Shown piece by piece: positions 42,888-55,269 of a DNA stretch of 64,000 nucleotides (position 1 is its first letter; each line of letters opens with the position of its first letter). This DNA is from Hordeum vulgare subsp. vulgare. Taxonomy: Eukaryota; Streptophyta; Magnoliopsida; Poales; Poaceae. The translations under genes and the position numbers were made by a program. The stretch is from assembly GCF_904849725.1 (NCBI RefSeq), contig NC_058521.1, positions 432,220,676 through 432,284,675 on the forward strand, given 5' to 3'. The notes beneath the pieces are model-generated. The model saw nothing but the letters and a program-made list of their open reading frames with translations. It searched no databases and had not been told where the DNA came from.

Positions 42888-45560
42888 AGCATCCCCAAGC
42901 TTAACTCCTGCTCGTCCTCGAGTAGGGAAGTGATAAAGAATGAATTTTTGATGCTTTCATGCTACCTAGCATAGATGCCCTTTGTAACTCCTCTTATGTG
43001 ACGTGAATGTTCAAATCCATTAGATTCAAAACAATAGTTTGCTACTGACGTGGAAGCAGTAATAATTCAAGCAAACTAGCAAGGTAATCATGAACTTTCA
43101 AAATAACAAGGCCAAAAGAAAGTTATCCCTACAAAAGCATATAGTCTAGCTATGCTCTATCATCATTGCACAACAAATTTAAATCATGCACAACCCCGGT
43201 ATTGGCCAAGTAATTGTTTCACACCTTTACTTTCTCAAACCTTTTCAACTCTCATGCAATACATGAGCGTGAGCCATGGTTTTAGCACTATAGATGGTGT
43301 GGAGTGTGGTGGAGGTTGCAAGACAAAATAGGAGAAGATGGTCACATTAACTAGGCATATCAATGAGATGTGGAGATGCTCATCAATAGATATCAATGTG
43401 AATGAGTAGGGATTGCCATACAAATGATGCACTAGAGCTAAGAGTATGTGAAACTTCTTAAAGAAAACTAGTGGGTGTGCATCCAACTTGCTTGCTCACG
43501 AAGACCTAAGGAAATTTTGAGGAAGCCTATCATTGGAATATACAAGCCAAGTTATATAATGAAAAATTACCACTAGCTATATGGTGGTGACAAAACGAGA
43601 AACTCTCAATCATGAAGATCATGGTGCTTAATATGCACTAGTGTGGAAAAGTGGTAGCATTGTCCCTTCTCTCTTTTTCTCTCATTTTTGTTTTTATTTT
43701 TTTGGTGGGCTCTTTGGCCTCTTTGTTTTGGTGGGCATCTTTGGCCTCTTTTATTTCCTCACATGGGACAATGCTCCATTAATGATGATCATCACACTTT
43801 CAACTCAAAACTTAGAGCAACGATGACTCTATATGGAATGCCTTCGGTAGTGTATCGTGACAATGATCTAGCATGGCATAGACATTAATGGGAACATCAT
43901 GCTAGCTATCTTATGATAATGCAATAGAAATGTAGATGTGATGGCACATGTCATGGTGGTAGTTGCATGGAAATATATCTCGGAATGACTATGAAAAAGC
44001 CATAGTAGGTAGGTATGGTGGCTGTTTTGAGGGAGGCTAATGGTGGGTTTTGTGCACCGGCGAAAGTTGCACGGCACTAAGAAGATAGTGATGGTGGAAG
44101 GTGAAAGTGCATCTAAACCATGGACTCAACATTAGTCATGAAGAACTCATATACTTGTTGCAAAAGTTTTATTAGTAATCGAAACAAAGCATTCAACGCA
44201 TACTCCTAGGGGAAGGGTTGGTAGGTATAAACCATCGCGCGATCCCGACCGCCACGCAAAGGATGACAATCAATAGACTAATCATGCTCAGATTTCATCA
44301 CATAGCGGTTCACCATACGTGCATGCTACGGGAATCAATAACTTCAACACAAGTATTTCTAGATCCACAACACCTTATTAGCATAACTTCAATATTACCA
44401 TAACCACAACTCAAAACTAATTGAGATGAATCAAACTTCTCTAACTATTCAATGCACATGAAGGTGGAAGTTTTCGTATCCCTTTTGATAACTACCCCTT
44501 TTGAGGCTACTTTCAAAGCATAGATCAACTACCAAGCCACGCACCGCTGTGCTCTAAAAGATATAAGTGAAGCACATAGAGCAAAAGTATCTAGCTCAAA
44601 AGATATAAGTGAAGCACATGTGAGCTGAATTGTCTACCAAAAGATATAAGTGAAGCTCGACAAAATCACGGTGAGTGCATGTCTCTCTCTCTAGGTGTGC
44701 AGCAAGGATGATTGTGACACAAAAAAAAAAAAAGACTCCTACGATACAAGACGCTCCAAGCAAAAACACATAACATGTGGTGAATAAAAATATAGCCCCA
44801 AGTAACGTTACCGATGGATTGAAGACGAGAGAGGGGATGCCTTCCCGGGGCATCCCCAAGATTAGGATTTTACGGCATCCTTGAATATCTTGGGGTGCCT
44901 TGGGCATCCCCAAGCTTGAGCTCTTGCCACTCTTTATCTCTTTGTCCATAAGAACTTCACCCAAAACTTGAAAACTTCACAACACGAAACTTAAACTGAA
45001 ACTCGTGATAACATTAGTATGAGAAAGCAAACCACCACTTCCTTAGGTACTGTAGCAAACTTAAATTCTACTTGTGCTGATGTTGGGTTACTGTATTTTC
45101 AATCTGCCATGGCTAATACCCCCCAATACTATCCATAGTTTCATCAAAATAAGCAACCAACACAACAAAAAACAGAATCTGTTAACAGCAGACCAGTCTG
45201 TAGCAATCTGTATATTTCGTATACTTCTGGTACTTCACAAATGCTGAAAAATTACTACAGGCTTAAGAATTTGCATAGAAATCAGCAGCTTAAAGAATCA
45301 ACTCAAAAGCTCTTACAGAAAAAATGCAAATTCTTTTCGTGAGCAGAAAGTTTGTGTCTTTTCCAGCATGACCAAACGATCATCCCCAAGACTAATCATA
45401 ACGGTTTTGCTTGGCACAAACGCAAAAAGAAACACAAAAAACACAATCATAACAAAATTATGAAAGTGTGGAAAACACAAAACAGAAAGAAAAAGGATAG
45501 ATTCATTGGGTTGCCTCCCAACAAGCGCTTTTGTTTAACGCCCTTAGCTAGGCATCAATG
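42888..45560 (-). other. Element D internal non-coding part
   Basis: Next to the 3' LTR the minus strand reads AAGCTTGGGGATGCT, the probable polypurine tract. The rest holds only short frames on either strand, with recurring words such as AAAGATATAAGTGAAGC (44560-44650, three copies). No pol domain is seen. Confidence 0.65.
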
Positions 45561-45564
45561 ATGC

Positions 45565-46314
45565 TCACACAAAAGACAGGAATTGAAGCACAACGAGAGC
45601 ATCATGAAGCATGTGAAAATCACATCTAAGTCTAACATACTTCCTATGCATAGGCATTTTATAGTAAAACAGATTGTCAAGACAACCAATAGTTGCCATA
45701 TGCAAGGAATAAGAAAGAGACAATAGCAATCTCCACATAACGAGAGGTAATTTGGTAACATGAAAGTTTCTACCAAAATATTTTCCTCTCTCATAGCAAT
45801 TACATGTAGGATCATATTCGAATTCAACAATGTAACTATCACATAGGATATTCTTTTCATGATCCACATGCATGCAAAGTTGACGCTCTTCAAAAATAGT
45901 GGGATTATCATCAACTAAAGTCATGACTTCTCCAAACCCACTTTCAATATTATTGCAAATATCATATTCATCATGAGGCTGGAATGAGTTTTCAAGATCA
46001 TAAGAAAGATCATCACCCCAATCATGATTATTGCAACAAGTAGGGGACATAGCAAAACAAGCATCCCCAAGCTTAGGGTTTTGCATAGTTTTAGCATGAT
46101 TGTCACTAACAGAATTTATAGTGAAACCATTGCAATCATGCTTTTCATCCAAGTAGCCCTCGTGAATCACTTCATGAATTTCTTCATCACAATTTTCAGA
46201 TTCACGCATCTCAAGCAAAACTCCATAAAGATAGTCAAGTGCCCTCAACTCACTAGCGATTCGTTCCACATAAGTGGGTCTCTTAAAGAGATTAGCAAGT
46301 GGATGAGGATCCAT
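45565..46314 (-). CDS. Uncharacterised 249-residue protein of element D
   Basis: An intact minus-strand frame opens MDPHPLANLFKRPTYVERIA and is the only long ORF in D. It lies about 240 bases past the primer site, the place where gag starts in an autonomous element. The N-terminal half is acidic (EMRESENCDEEIHEVIHEG) with many Asp, Asn and Cys. The C-terminal part, from about residue 190, is hydrophobic with Leu/Met/His-rich stretches such as LLLSLSYSLHMA. No zinc knuckle, protease or nuclease motif is evident. I recall similar ORFs in Triticeae gypsy elements but no function. It could be a decayed gag that kept its frame by chance, or an accessory protein. Confidence 0.5.
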   Translation of the reverse strand: MDPHPLANLFKRPTYVERIASELRALDYLYGVLLEMRESENCDEEIHEVIHEGYLDEKHDCNGFTINSVSDNHAKTMQNPKLGDACFAMSPTCCNNHDWGDDLSYDLENSFQPHDEYDICNNIESGFGEVMTLVDDNPTIFEERQLCMHVDHEKNILCDSYIVEFEYDPTCNCYERGKYFGRNFHVTKLPLVMWRLLLSLSYSLHMATIGCLDNLFYYKMPMHRKYVRLRCDFHMLHDALVVLQFLSFV

Positions 46315-46550
46315 ATCACTAGATTTTCAGCAAGCGAAGATGCAAGCATATTGAAGGCACATAGCACACAAGCAACGGAAAGGAAAATGAGAGAAAAGGG
46401 CGAAGGAAAAAGGCAAATGAAAAAGGCAAAGGAGAAAGGCAAATGAAAACGGCAAATGTGAAGTGGGGGAGAGGAAAATGAGAGGCAACTGGCAAAAAAA
46501 GTAAATGCAAGAGATGAGTTTGTGACACCTACTTGGATAGATCTCTCCTT
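46315..46550 (-). other. Element D leader between primer site and ORF
   Basis: Contains a run of GGCAAATGAAAA/AAAGGCAAA repeats (plus-strand view, about 46370-46460). No gene. Confidence 0.5.
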
Positions 46551-46567
46551 CCCCGGCAACGGCGCCA
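46551..46567 (-). other. Element D primer-binding site, tRNA-Asp type
   Basis: The minus strand reads TGGCGCCGTTGCCGGGG, ten bases inside the LTR end. It complements the 3' end of plant tRNA-Asp. Confidence 0.8.
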
Positions 46568-46577
46568 GAAATACTTC

Positions 46578-48214
46578 TGCTACTGCAACAAAAGACCTTC
46601 CAACGACGCTAGAAATAGGAGTGTTGCTTGATACTCCTCAACAACGGCACCAGAAATCCTTCTGCTACTGCTATGCCTTAAGGGACTTTCTAAGCAAATA
46701 TGCAAAGGATTTCCCCCGTGGCCTTGGAGCCTTGCATTGGTGTTCCCTCGAAGCGGAAAGGGTGATGTAGCACAGCGGTGGTAAGTATTTCCCTCAGTTT
46801 GAGAACCAATGTATCGGTCCAGTGAAGGAGTATCACAAGTGCCTGCACAAACACAAAAAGCTTGCTCCCAATGTTATGAAGGGGTTGTCAATCCCTTATA
46901 GATTGTTCACCAAGTGAGAACTGAAAGCAGCAAAGTAACAAAGCAAAGTAAAAACAAAAGTGGAAACGATAGATGTGAATAGACCCGGGGGCCGTAGTGT
47001 TTACTAGTGGCTTCTCTCATGAAAGCAATTAGACGGTGGGTGAACAAATTACTCTCGAGCAATTGATAGAACCACGCAAAGTCGTGATGATATCTATGGC
47101 AATGATTATATCTATAGGCATCATGTCCAAAACAAGTAGACCGATACTTTCTGCATCTACTACTATTACTCCACACGTCGACCGCTATCCAGCATGCATC
47201 TAGTGTATTAAGTCCAAAAGAACAGAGTAACGCCTTAAGCAAGATGACATGATGTAGATGGACAATCTCATATCTATGACAGAGCCCACCTTGTTACCCT
47301 TGATGGCAACTACACGATGTGTGCCTTGCTACCCCTACTGTCACTGGGAAAGGTCACCACACGGTTAGAACCCAAAACCAAGCACTTCTCCCATTGCAAG
47401 AATCATAGATCTAGTTGGCCAAACAAAACCCAAGACTCGGAGAGACTTACAAGGATATAAAATCATGCATATAAGAAATCAGCAAAGACTCAAATATATA
47501 TCATAGATAATCTGATCACAAATCCACAATTCATCGGATCTCGACAAACACACCGCCAAAGAAGATTACATCGGATAGATCTCCATGAAGATCATGGAGA
47601 ACTTTGTATTGAAGATCCAAGAGAGAGAAGAAGCCATCTAGCTACTAACTATGGACCCGTAGGTCTGAAGTGAACTACTCACGAGTCATTGGAGGAGCGA
47701 TGATGATGATGAAGAAGCCCTCCAACTCCAAAGTCCCCTCCGGCAGGGCACCGGCAAGGGTCTCCAGATGAGATCTCGCGGAAACGGAAGCTTGCGACGG
47801 CGGAAAAGTATTTTCGTGGATCCCTTGATTTTTTTTCTGTTTTTTAGGGAATATATAGGCGCAAGATCTAGGTCAGGGGGGCGCCAGGGAGGCCGCAAGC
47901 CTGCCCACCACCGCCCCCTGGTGGCGGAGTGGGGGCTTGTGGGCTCCCTGTAGCCCTCCTGGCTTGGCCCACAAGCCCCCTGATCTTCTTCCGTTCGGGA
48001 AAAAAATCATTTCGCGGATTTTATTCCGTTTGGACTCCATTTCCAAAATCAGATCTGAAAAGAGCCAAAAACACAGAAAAAACAGGAACTGGCACTTGGC
48101 ACTGAATTAATAAGTTAGTCCCAAAAAAGATATAAAAGGTACATAAATCATCCAAAGATGACAAGATAACAACATGAAACCATCAAAAATTATAGATACG
48201 TTTGAGACGTATCA
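46578..48214 (-). repeat. Element D 5' LTR
   Basis: 1637 bp, adjacent to the primer site. Primer-site-like words recur inside the LTR at 46601-46616 and 46641-46657 (plus-strand view). It is nearly identical to the 3' LTR, with a few substitutions and small indels. Confidence 0.9.
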
Positions 48215-48219
48215 GTATG
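48215..48219. repeat. Element D target-site duplication, right (GTATG)
   Basis: Matches 41254-41258. CACTA sequence resumes here. Confidence 0.9.
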
Positions 48220-48626
48220 CGTCTCCCGTTTGAAAGGGTTATAGTTATAAATATGCATGCATTTGCTTATATTTATGACCGTGATTCTTTCGAATTGTCC
48301 AACGTTATCCATGGATAGCCCGAGTATGTGTTGATTGGGTTCGTTTTCCCATATGCTTTGTTCCGGATACACATCCTCTGTGTTTATTGCGGAGACGGGT
48401 ATCAGGACAACAACGGGGAGGTGCTGCCGAAATTTTGTGTTGGATCCGGAGCAGAGCATGGGAAAATGAACCCAATCTACACATACCCGGGTGGGATTAG
48501 GACCTATCTTTACCTATTAGCGTGTAGGTTGCATGGACGTAATAAAAATGGCGAACTTGATTAACTGATGAATATATATGCTAAATTATATATATATATT
48601 TCTTGTGTCTTTAGTAGCTAGGCAAG
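48220..48626 (+). other. CACTA sequence upstream of the transposase start
   Basis: No complete gene. A TA-rich stretch (48570-48600) lies just before the transposase ATG. Confidence 0.4.
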
Positions 48627-51600
48627 ATGACTGATCGTGCGTGGATGTATACCGGTCACCCTAGTGAGAAAGAGATGACGAAAGAATGGTTTCTAAAAAC
48701 CAAGGAATTTGTGCAAGCCGCATTTGCAAATGGCTAGGAAAGAAACTATTGCCCCTGTCCTGGATGCGACAACTATAAAAAGACGACAGAGGCTGTAATG
48801 ATTAAACACCTGCAGAGGAGGGGTTTTAAGCCTAATTATACGATGTGGACATTTCATGGTGCGTCTATACAATGCACCAGAGCTAAGGTGGCCCGTCGTC
48901 GCACCGACGAGCATGGTACCGGGATCGAAGACATGGTGCAAGACTTTGATGATGCTCGGGATTCGGAAGATGAGATGGAGGAATCTGCAATGGCCTTCTA
49001 TGAAATGTTGGAGTCTTCAAAACGTCCTCTCCATGAGCACACCGAGCTTTGTCAGATGGATGCAATTGCAGAAGTAATGGCTCTGAAGGCTCAGTTCAAC
49101 TTGGGAAGAGAATGCTACGACGCGATGATGACACTATTTGGACGCTTCCTACCCAAAGGCCATGTCATGCCTGCAAACCTGTACCAGTCAAACAAAATAC
49201 TTCGTGTACTTAAGATGCCCTATGAGAATATATATGCATGTGAGAAAGGATGTGTCTTATTTAGGAAGGAGTATGCACACTTGGACTATTGTCCCAATTG
49301 CGAGTCTTGCAGGTATGTTGTGGTAGACAACGGTATGGGTGAGAAGAGGCTGACCAAAATCGCAGTTAGTGTTCTTCGGTGTATGCCAATCGCACCAAGG
49401 CTTCAACATCTTTTCATGGTGGAAGAGACAGCTAGACAGATGACATGGCACAAATTGGTCAAAAGAACCGAACTAGATGCTGATGGGAATAAGATGGCGG
49501 TACACACATCGGATGGGGAAGCGTGGCAACATTTCGATGGATTGCATCAGGATAAAGCGGAGATCCAAGGAATCCTCGAGTTTGCGTCTCCACGGTTGTT
49601 TTAATCCCTTCGGCATGACGGCAACCCAATACAGTTGTTGGCCTGTATTTGTCATTCCACTCAATCTCCCCCCGGGTAGATTATGCAAAGAAAGAACATA
49701 TTTCTGACATTGTTAATTCCATGGCCCAATTATCCGGGGAAGAATATGAATGTGTACCTGCATCCGCTTAAGGATGAATTGGAAGAAGCTTGGGATAATG
49801 GGGTCAAGACATACGATGCCGCTACAAAACAAAACTTCAAAATGCATGTGTGGTACATGTACTCTATGCATGACTTGCCGACGTATGCGCTATTCTCTGG
49901 ATGGTGTGTGCATGGAAGGTTCCCATGCCCCCAATGCAAGGCAGCTCTTCAGTTTCATTGGTTGCAGGAGGGTCGGAAGTATTCTTGCTTTGACTTGCAT
50001 AGACAGTTCCTGGATCCTAACCATCAGTTCAGAAAAGACAAGAAGAACTTTACCAAAGGTAAAGTTGTCAAAAACTTGGCACCACCTGCGTTGACAGGCC
50101 AACAGAGCCTGGATGAGTTAAACGCCCTCGAGCCTAATCCAGAGCGTCTAGGGTATTTCAAGGGGTATAATTCAAAACACGCCCGGACTCACAAGCCATG
50201 CTTCTGGGATCTACCTTACTTCAAAGACCTCCTTCTTCCACACAATATCGATATGATGCACACTGAGATGAATATCAGACATGCTATTTTTGGTACATTG
50301 TTAGACATAGATGGGAAGACAAAGGATAATACTAAGGCTAGAGTCGACCAAGAGACACTATGTCATAGACCGTTACAAAACATGCGAGAAGGCAAAGGAA
50401 AGGAGAAGTGGTTGAAGCCAAAGGCCTGGTTCAATCTTGGAAGGCCAGCTATGAGGGAAATTATCTTGTGGGTCAAAATGCACTTGATGTTCCCTGATGG
50501 ATATGCGACGAATCTAAAGAGGGGAGTGAGTCTTGAAAAATTAAAAATCTTTGGTCTCAAGAGTCATGATTGGCGCATATGGCTAGAGCGGGTAATGTCG
50601 GTGATGTTACATGGCTTTATTCCTGAGAATGAATGGCTAGTACTGGCGGAGCTGAGCTATTTCTTCCGTGTTCTTTGTGCGAAGGAATTGTCGCCTAGCG
50701 CGGTAGATGACATGGAGGAGTTTGCACCGGAGTTGTTCTGCAAGTTAGAGAAGATCTTTCCGCCGGGCTTCTTTAATCCAATGCAGTATTTGATTTTACA
50801 TCTACCGACTGAGGCAAGATTGGGTGGGCCCGTGCAAAAACGTTGGTGCTATGCAACTGAGAGGATGCAGAAGACGCTTCGAGCTAAATGTAAAAATAAG
50901 CGTAGAATTGAAGCATCGATGGCTGAGGCTTTCATTAGTGAGGAGGTGGAAAACTTTGTGACATCACACTACGAAGCCAAAAATCATCATTTGCATAATC
51001 CGAAGCCTCGGCACAATAATGCAGACCCTAAAAAGGTTGGTCCAATCTTAGCCTATTCAAAGGGAAGCTCGCACCACCCGGTGCTTCGAAACCAATAACG
51101 TTGGATGTCGAAGAATGGCGGAACATTTTGTTGTATATCTTCAACAACCTAACAGAAGTGCGGCTGTACATCGAGTAAGTTCTCAGCACATTTTCCCGTA
51201 ACTTCTAATCCTTTGAACTGCTCTTATTCCTGGATATTTCATACAGCCAATACGTCGCCAAATTCTTAGATGGAGCGGTGATCGAAAATGATTCCATCGA
51301 AGAGTATGAGCTTCTGGCAAAGACAGGAGGCGGCTATCCCGGTTTCATCTCTTGGTTCAAACAAACGGTAGTTATCAATAATGGATCATTTAATTTTTTG
51401 GTCTAACTTGTGGCTAATGCAACAATCGTTTCGTATTAAACTTGTAGGCTAATTCAGAGTCTATGGACGCCGAATTGAGACAAGCCGCTAATGGTTTTGA
51501 CTATAAGGTCCGTTCATTTGAGAAATACAACATCAACGGGTATCTCTTTCGTACCTTTGGCAAAGAGCTATCTATGCCCGACCGGAAATCTACAAATTGT

Positions 51601-52259
51601 GGTGTCTGTGCTATCGACAAAGGTGTTCTCGAGTATTATGGAATAGTTGAAGCAATTTATGAACTTCAATTATATGGTGAAAACCCACCGAACATTGTAG
51701 TCTTCAAATGTTATTGGTTCCAGCCGAAGGAGACTAGAAGGACTCATGACATATAGGACTAGTCAAAATCAATCCAAACACCCATTTATATGTTCCCGAT
51801 GTCTATATTACGGCTCAACAGGCGACCCAACTTTTCTATCTACCGTGGGCACGCCAAACTGATAAGAATCTGGAAGGTTGGTATGTTGTTTATGAAGTGC
51901 CGCCACATGTTAGACCACCTCTCCCAAATGAACAAGATTATGAACCTCACATTAACCGAGACACATATGATGGAGAATTCTTCCAAGAAACACGTCTTTC
52001 CAAGAAACTTTTCAAGAACCGTCGTGCTTCACCCCAGAACATGGAAGTAGACAACGACGATGAATCCGACTTCACCCCTGAGCCGGAACCAGCAGAGCCA
52101 GAACTAGAAGAGGTTACTAATGTGGATGACCTATCAATGCTTGACCAATTACATAAAGGCATTCCACAACTTCATGCCGTTGAACCCGATGAACACGTCA
52201 TTCATGAAGACATGCGTGATAGTGATGATGATGATGCATTTATTGATGATGATTATTAG
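48627..52259 (+). pseudogene. CACTA TNP2-type transposase, decayed
   Basis: From the ATG at 48627 the first 36 codons (MTDRAWMYTGHPSEKEMTKE...) belong to the transposase-associated domain, with its CPCPGCDNYKK zinc motif just after an in-frame TAG (48735-48737). The transposase_21 domain spans about 48850-50700. Landmarks are FNPFGMTATQYSCWPV, MHVWYMYSMHDLPTY, the zinc-like CPQCKA and HNIDMMHTEMNI. A DUF4218-like part follows (SYFFRVLCAKELSP). Two small introns, 51175-51246 and 51368-51447, fit GT-AG. A DUF4216-like part (VVFKCYWFQP, YVPDVYITAQQATQLFYLPW) and an acidic tail ending DDDDAFIDDDY complete it. Frameshifts lie near 49560, 49690 and 51060, and there is a 2-base shift at about 51754-51757. 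The protein would cut and join CACTA ends, but this copy cannot make it. Confidence 0.9.
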
Positions 52260-52453
52260 TTTGTACGATTCACAACTTAAATTATATATGTACATATTAT
52301 TATTCATAATAGTGATTATGTTGTACTAATTTCTTTTAATCTTTATCATGGCAGGTCAAGTCCCTCCGCCGATGCCCGTCTTCTCTATGATTGGCACGGT
52401 TAGTTTCATTTCAATGGTCATTATAAACTACTATTAACAAGTTTAATCGGTGC
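52260..52453 (+). other. CACTA region after transposase
   Basis: AT-rich, with no ORF or repeat recognised. Confidence 0.4.
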
Positions 52454-52752
52454 GGGAGTGTCCACCATATATGAGAGAATAAGAATGCCGACTGTTGTCG
52501 TGGGGGTCACTTCTCCTCCTTCTCCTTGTGCTAGATATTTGTTATGCACTAGGGGAAGTAGGAGTAGCGACCATCATCGATGGTCGAAAAATCGGTGAGG
52601 GAGTGACCACCATATATGAGAGAAGAAGAATGCCGACTGTTGTCATGGGGGTCACTTCTCCTCCTTCTCCTTGTGCTAAATATTTGTTATGCGCTAGGGT
52701 AAGTAGGAGTAGGGACCATCATCGACGGTCGAAAAATCGGAGAGGGAGTGTC
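52454..52752 (+). repeat. 145-bp CACTA tandem repeat, left part
   Basis: Units start with GGGAGTG at 52454, 52599 and 52744 and contain CACTTCTCCTCCTTCTCC and GACCATCATCGA. The third unit is cut after nine bases by the copia element and resumes at 61622. Confidence 0.92.
52748..52752. repeat. Copia target-site duplication, left (GTGTC)
   Basis: Matches 61617-61621. Confidence 0.9.
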
Positions 52753-54517
52753 TGTTGGGTAACGTAGCATAAATTCAAAATTTTCCTACGCCATATTCAT
52801 ATCTTCCTATGGAAGACCAGCAACGAGAGAGGGAGAGTGCATCTTCATACCTTTGAAGATCGCTAAGCGGAAGCGTTGCTAGAACACGGTTGATGGAGTC
52901 GTACTCGCGGCGATTCAGATCACGGTGTGATTCCGATATAGTGCCGAACCACGGCACCTCCACGTTCAACACACGTGCAACCCGATGACGTCTCCCGCAC
53001 CTTGATCCGGCAAGGAGGAGGGAGAGGTTGAGGAAGATCTCCGACAGCACGACAACGTGGTGTCAATGGAGAGACGAGGTCTCCCGGCACGGCTTCGCCA
53101 AGCACCGTCGGAGAGGAGGAAGAAGAGGGACAGGGCTGCGCCGAGGGAGAGATCAACTTGTGCCTCCAACAGCCCCAAACCCCTCTCTATTTATAGGAGG
53201 AGAGGGGAGGGGTGTGCCACCTCTAGGGTTCCCACCCTAGGGGTGGTGGCAGACCAGACGGGAGAGGGGGGCGGCGGCCAGGGCAGGAGAGGGGGTGGCG
53301 CACCCCCTGGTGGGCCTTAGGCCCATCAGCGCCTAGGGTTCCCCCCTTTCCTCTCTAATGCGCCATGGGCTGAGTGTGGGGAGGCGCACCAGCCCACCCA
53401 GGAGCTGGTTCCCTCCCACACTTGGCCCATATAGCATTCCGGGGCTTGTGGCACCTCCCGGTGGGCCTCTGGAACCCTTCCGGTGGTCCCGACACTTTGT
53501 CGGTGGTGCCCGAAACATTTCTAGCGTCCAAACCCATCCATCCTATATATCAATCTTTACCTCCGGACCATTCCGTAGCTCCTTGTGATGTCCGGGGTCT
53601 CATCCGAGACTCCGAACAACCTTCGGTAACCTTGTATAACATTTCCCTATAACCCTAGCGTCATCGAACCTTAAGTGTGTAGACCCTACGGGTTCGGGAG
53701 GCATGCAGACATGACCGAGACACTCTACGGTCAATAACCATCAGCGGGATCTGGATACCCATGGTGGCTCCCACATGTTCCACGAGGATTTTATCGAATG
53801 AACCACGATGTCAAGGATTCAATCAATCCCGTATACAATTCCCTTTGTCTATCGGTATAGAACTTGCCCAAGATTTGATCGTCGTTATACCCATACCTTG
53901 TTCAATCTCGTTACCGGTAAGTCTCTTTACTCGTTCCGTAGCACATCATCCCGTGACTAACTCCTTAGTCACACTGAGCTCATTATGATGATGTTCTACC
54001 GAGTGGGCCCAAAGATACCTCTTCGTCACACGGAGTGACAAATCCCGATCTCGATTCGTACCAACCCAACAGACACTTTCGGAGGTACCCGTAGTGCACC
54101 TTTATAATCACCCAGTTATGTTGTGACGTTTGATACACCCAAAGCACTCCTACAGTTAGAGTTGCACAATCTCACGGTCGAAGGAAAATACACTTGACAT
54201 TAGAAAAGCTTTAGCATACGAACAACACGATCTAGTGCTATGCTTAGGATTGGGTCTTGTCCATCACATCATTCTCCCAATGATGTGATCCCGTTATCAA
54301 TGACATCTAATGTCCATGACCAGGAAACCATGATCATCTATTGATCAACGAGCTAGCTAACTAGAGGCTTGCTAGGGACACATTGTGATCTATTTATTCA
54401 CACATGTATTACTGTTTCCTGTTAATACAATTATAGCATGAACAACAGACGATTATCATGAACAAGGAAATATGATAATAACCATTTTATTATTGCCTCT
54501 AGGGCATATTTCCAACA
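52753..54517 (-). repeat. Copia 3' LTR
   Basis: A minus-strand TATA-like CCTATAAATAGAG lies at about 53187-53200. The polypurine tract AAGTGGGAGAC lies just inside the element (54518-54528). Confidence 0.93.
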
Positions 54518-54549
54518 GTCTCCCACTTGCACTAGAGTCAATAATCTAG

Positions 54550-55239
54550 TTAAATTGTGACGTATCGAACACCCATAGCATTGTGGTGTTCATCATGTTT
54601 TGCTCGAGGTAGAGGTTTAGTCAATGGGTCTGCAATATTCAGATCCGTGTGCACTTTACAAATATCTACTACTCCTCTCTGGACCTGGTCCTGGATGGAG
54701 TTGTAGCGGCGTTGGATGTGCTTGGTCTTCCGGTGAAATCTGGGCTCCTTGGCTATGGCAATGGCTCTAGTTTTATCACACAAGAGTGTCATCAAACCCG
54801 ACGCACTTGGAACCACTCCAAGGTCGGTGATGAGCTCCTTCATCCAAATCCCTTCATGAGCCGCTTCTAAAGCAGCTTTGTACTCTGCTTCACATGTAGA
54901 TGCTCCCACGACGTCTTGCTTGCTGCTGCACCAGCTCACTGCCCCACCATTCAAAACATACACGTATCCGGTCTGTGACTTAGAGTCATCTGGATCTGAG
55001 TCGAAGCTAGCATCGGCGTAACCATTTACGACGAGATCTTCATCACCTCCATAAACGAGAAACATCTCCTTAGTCCTTTTCAGGTACTTAAGGATATTCT
55101 TGACCGTTGTCCAGTGTTCCATACCGGGATCACTTTGGTACGTCCCTACCAAACTTATGGCAAGGTTTATATCAGGTCTGGTACACAACATGGCATACAT
55201 TAGAGAGCCTACGGCTGAAGCGTAGGGGACAATACTCAT
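54550..55239 (-). pseudogene. Copia RNase H region
   Basis: The frame opens MSIVPYASAVGSLMYAMLCT. It carries the copia RNase H words YADASFDSDPDDSKS, GAVSWCSSKQ and STCEAEYKA, then HTDLNIADPLTKPLP near the end. The acidic D-E-D arrangement appears present. A stop or shift separates it from the reverse transcriptase frame. Confidence 0.88.
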
Positions 55240-55269
55240 CTTCTCTCTATCTGCTGTCGTGGTCGGTGA

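Larger units (their letters stand above)
41259..48214 (-). mobile_element. Element D: non-autonomous Athila-type LTR retrotransposon
   Basis: LTRs at 41259-42887 and 46578-48214 flank a 3690-bp centre. GTATG duplications lie at 41254-41258 and 48215-48219. On the minus strand each LTR runs from TGATACGTCTC to GCAGTAGCA or nearly so. The primer site TGGCGCCGTTGCCGGGG is complementary to the plant tRNA-Asp 3' end, the usual primer of the Athila lineage. The centre has one 249-codon ORF but no protease, reverse transcriptase or integrase. Confidence 0.92.

Noticed and set aside
52775..53652. Overlapping frames in the copia LTRs (also 59903-60749)
   Set aside because: They are LTR sequence read in other frames. 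The two LTRs differ by indels that change the frames.
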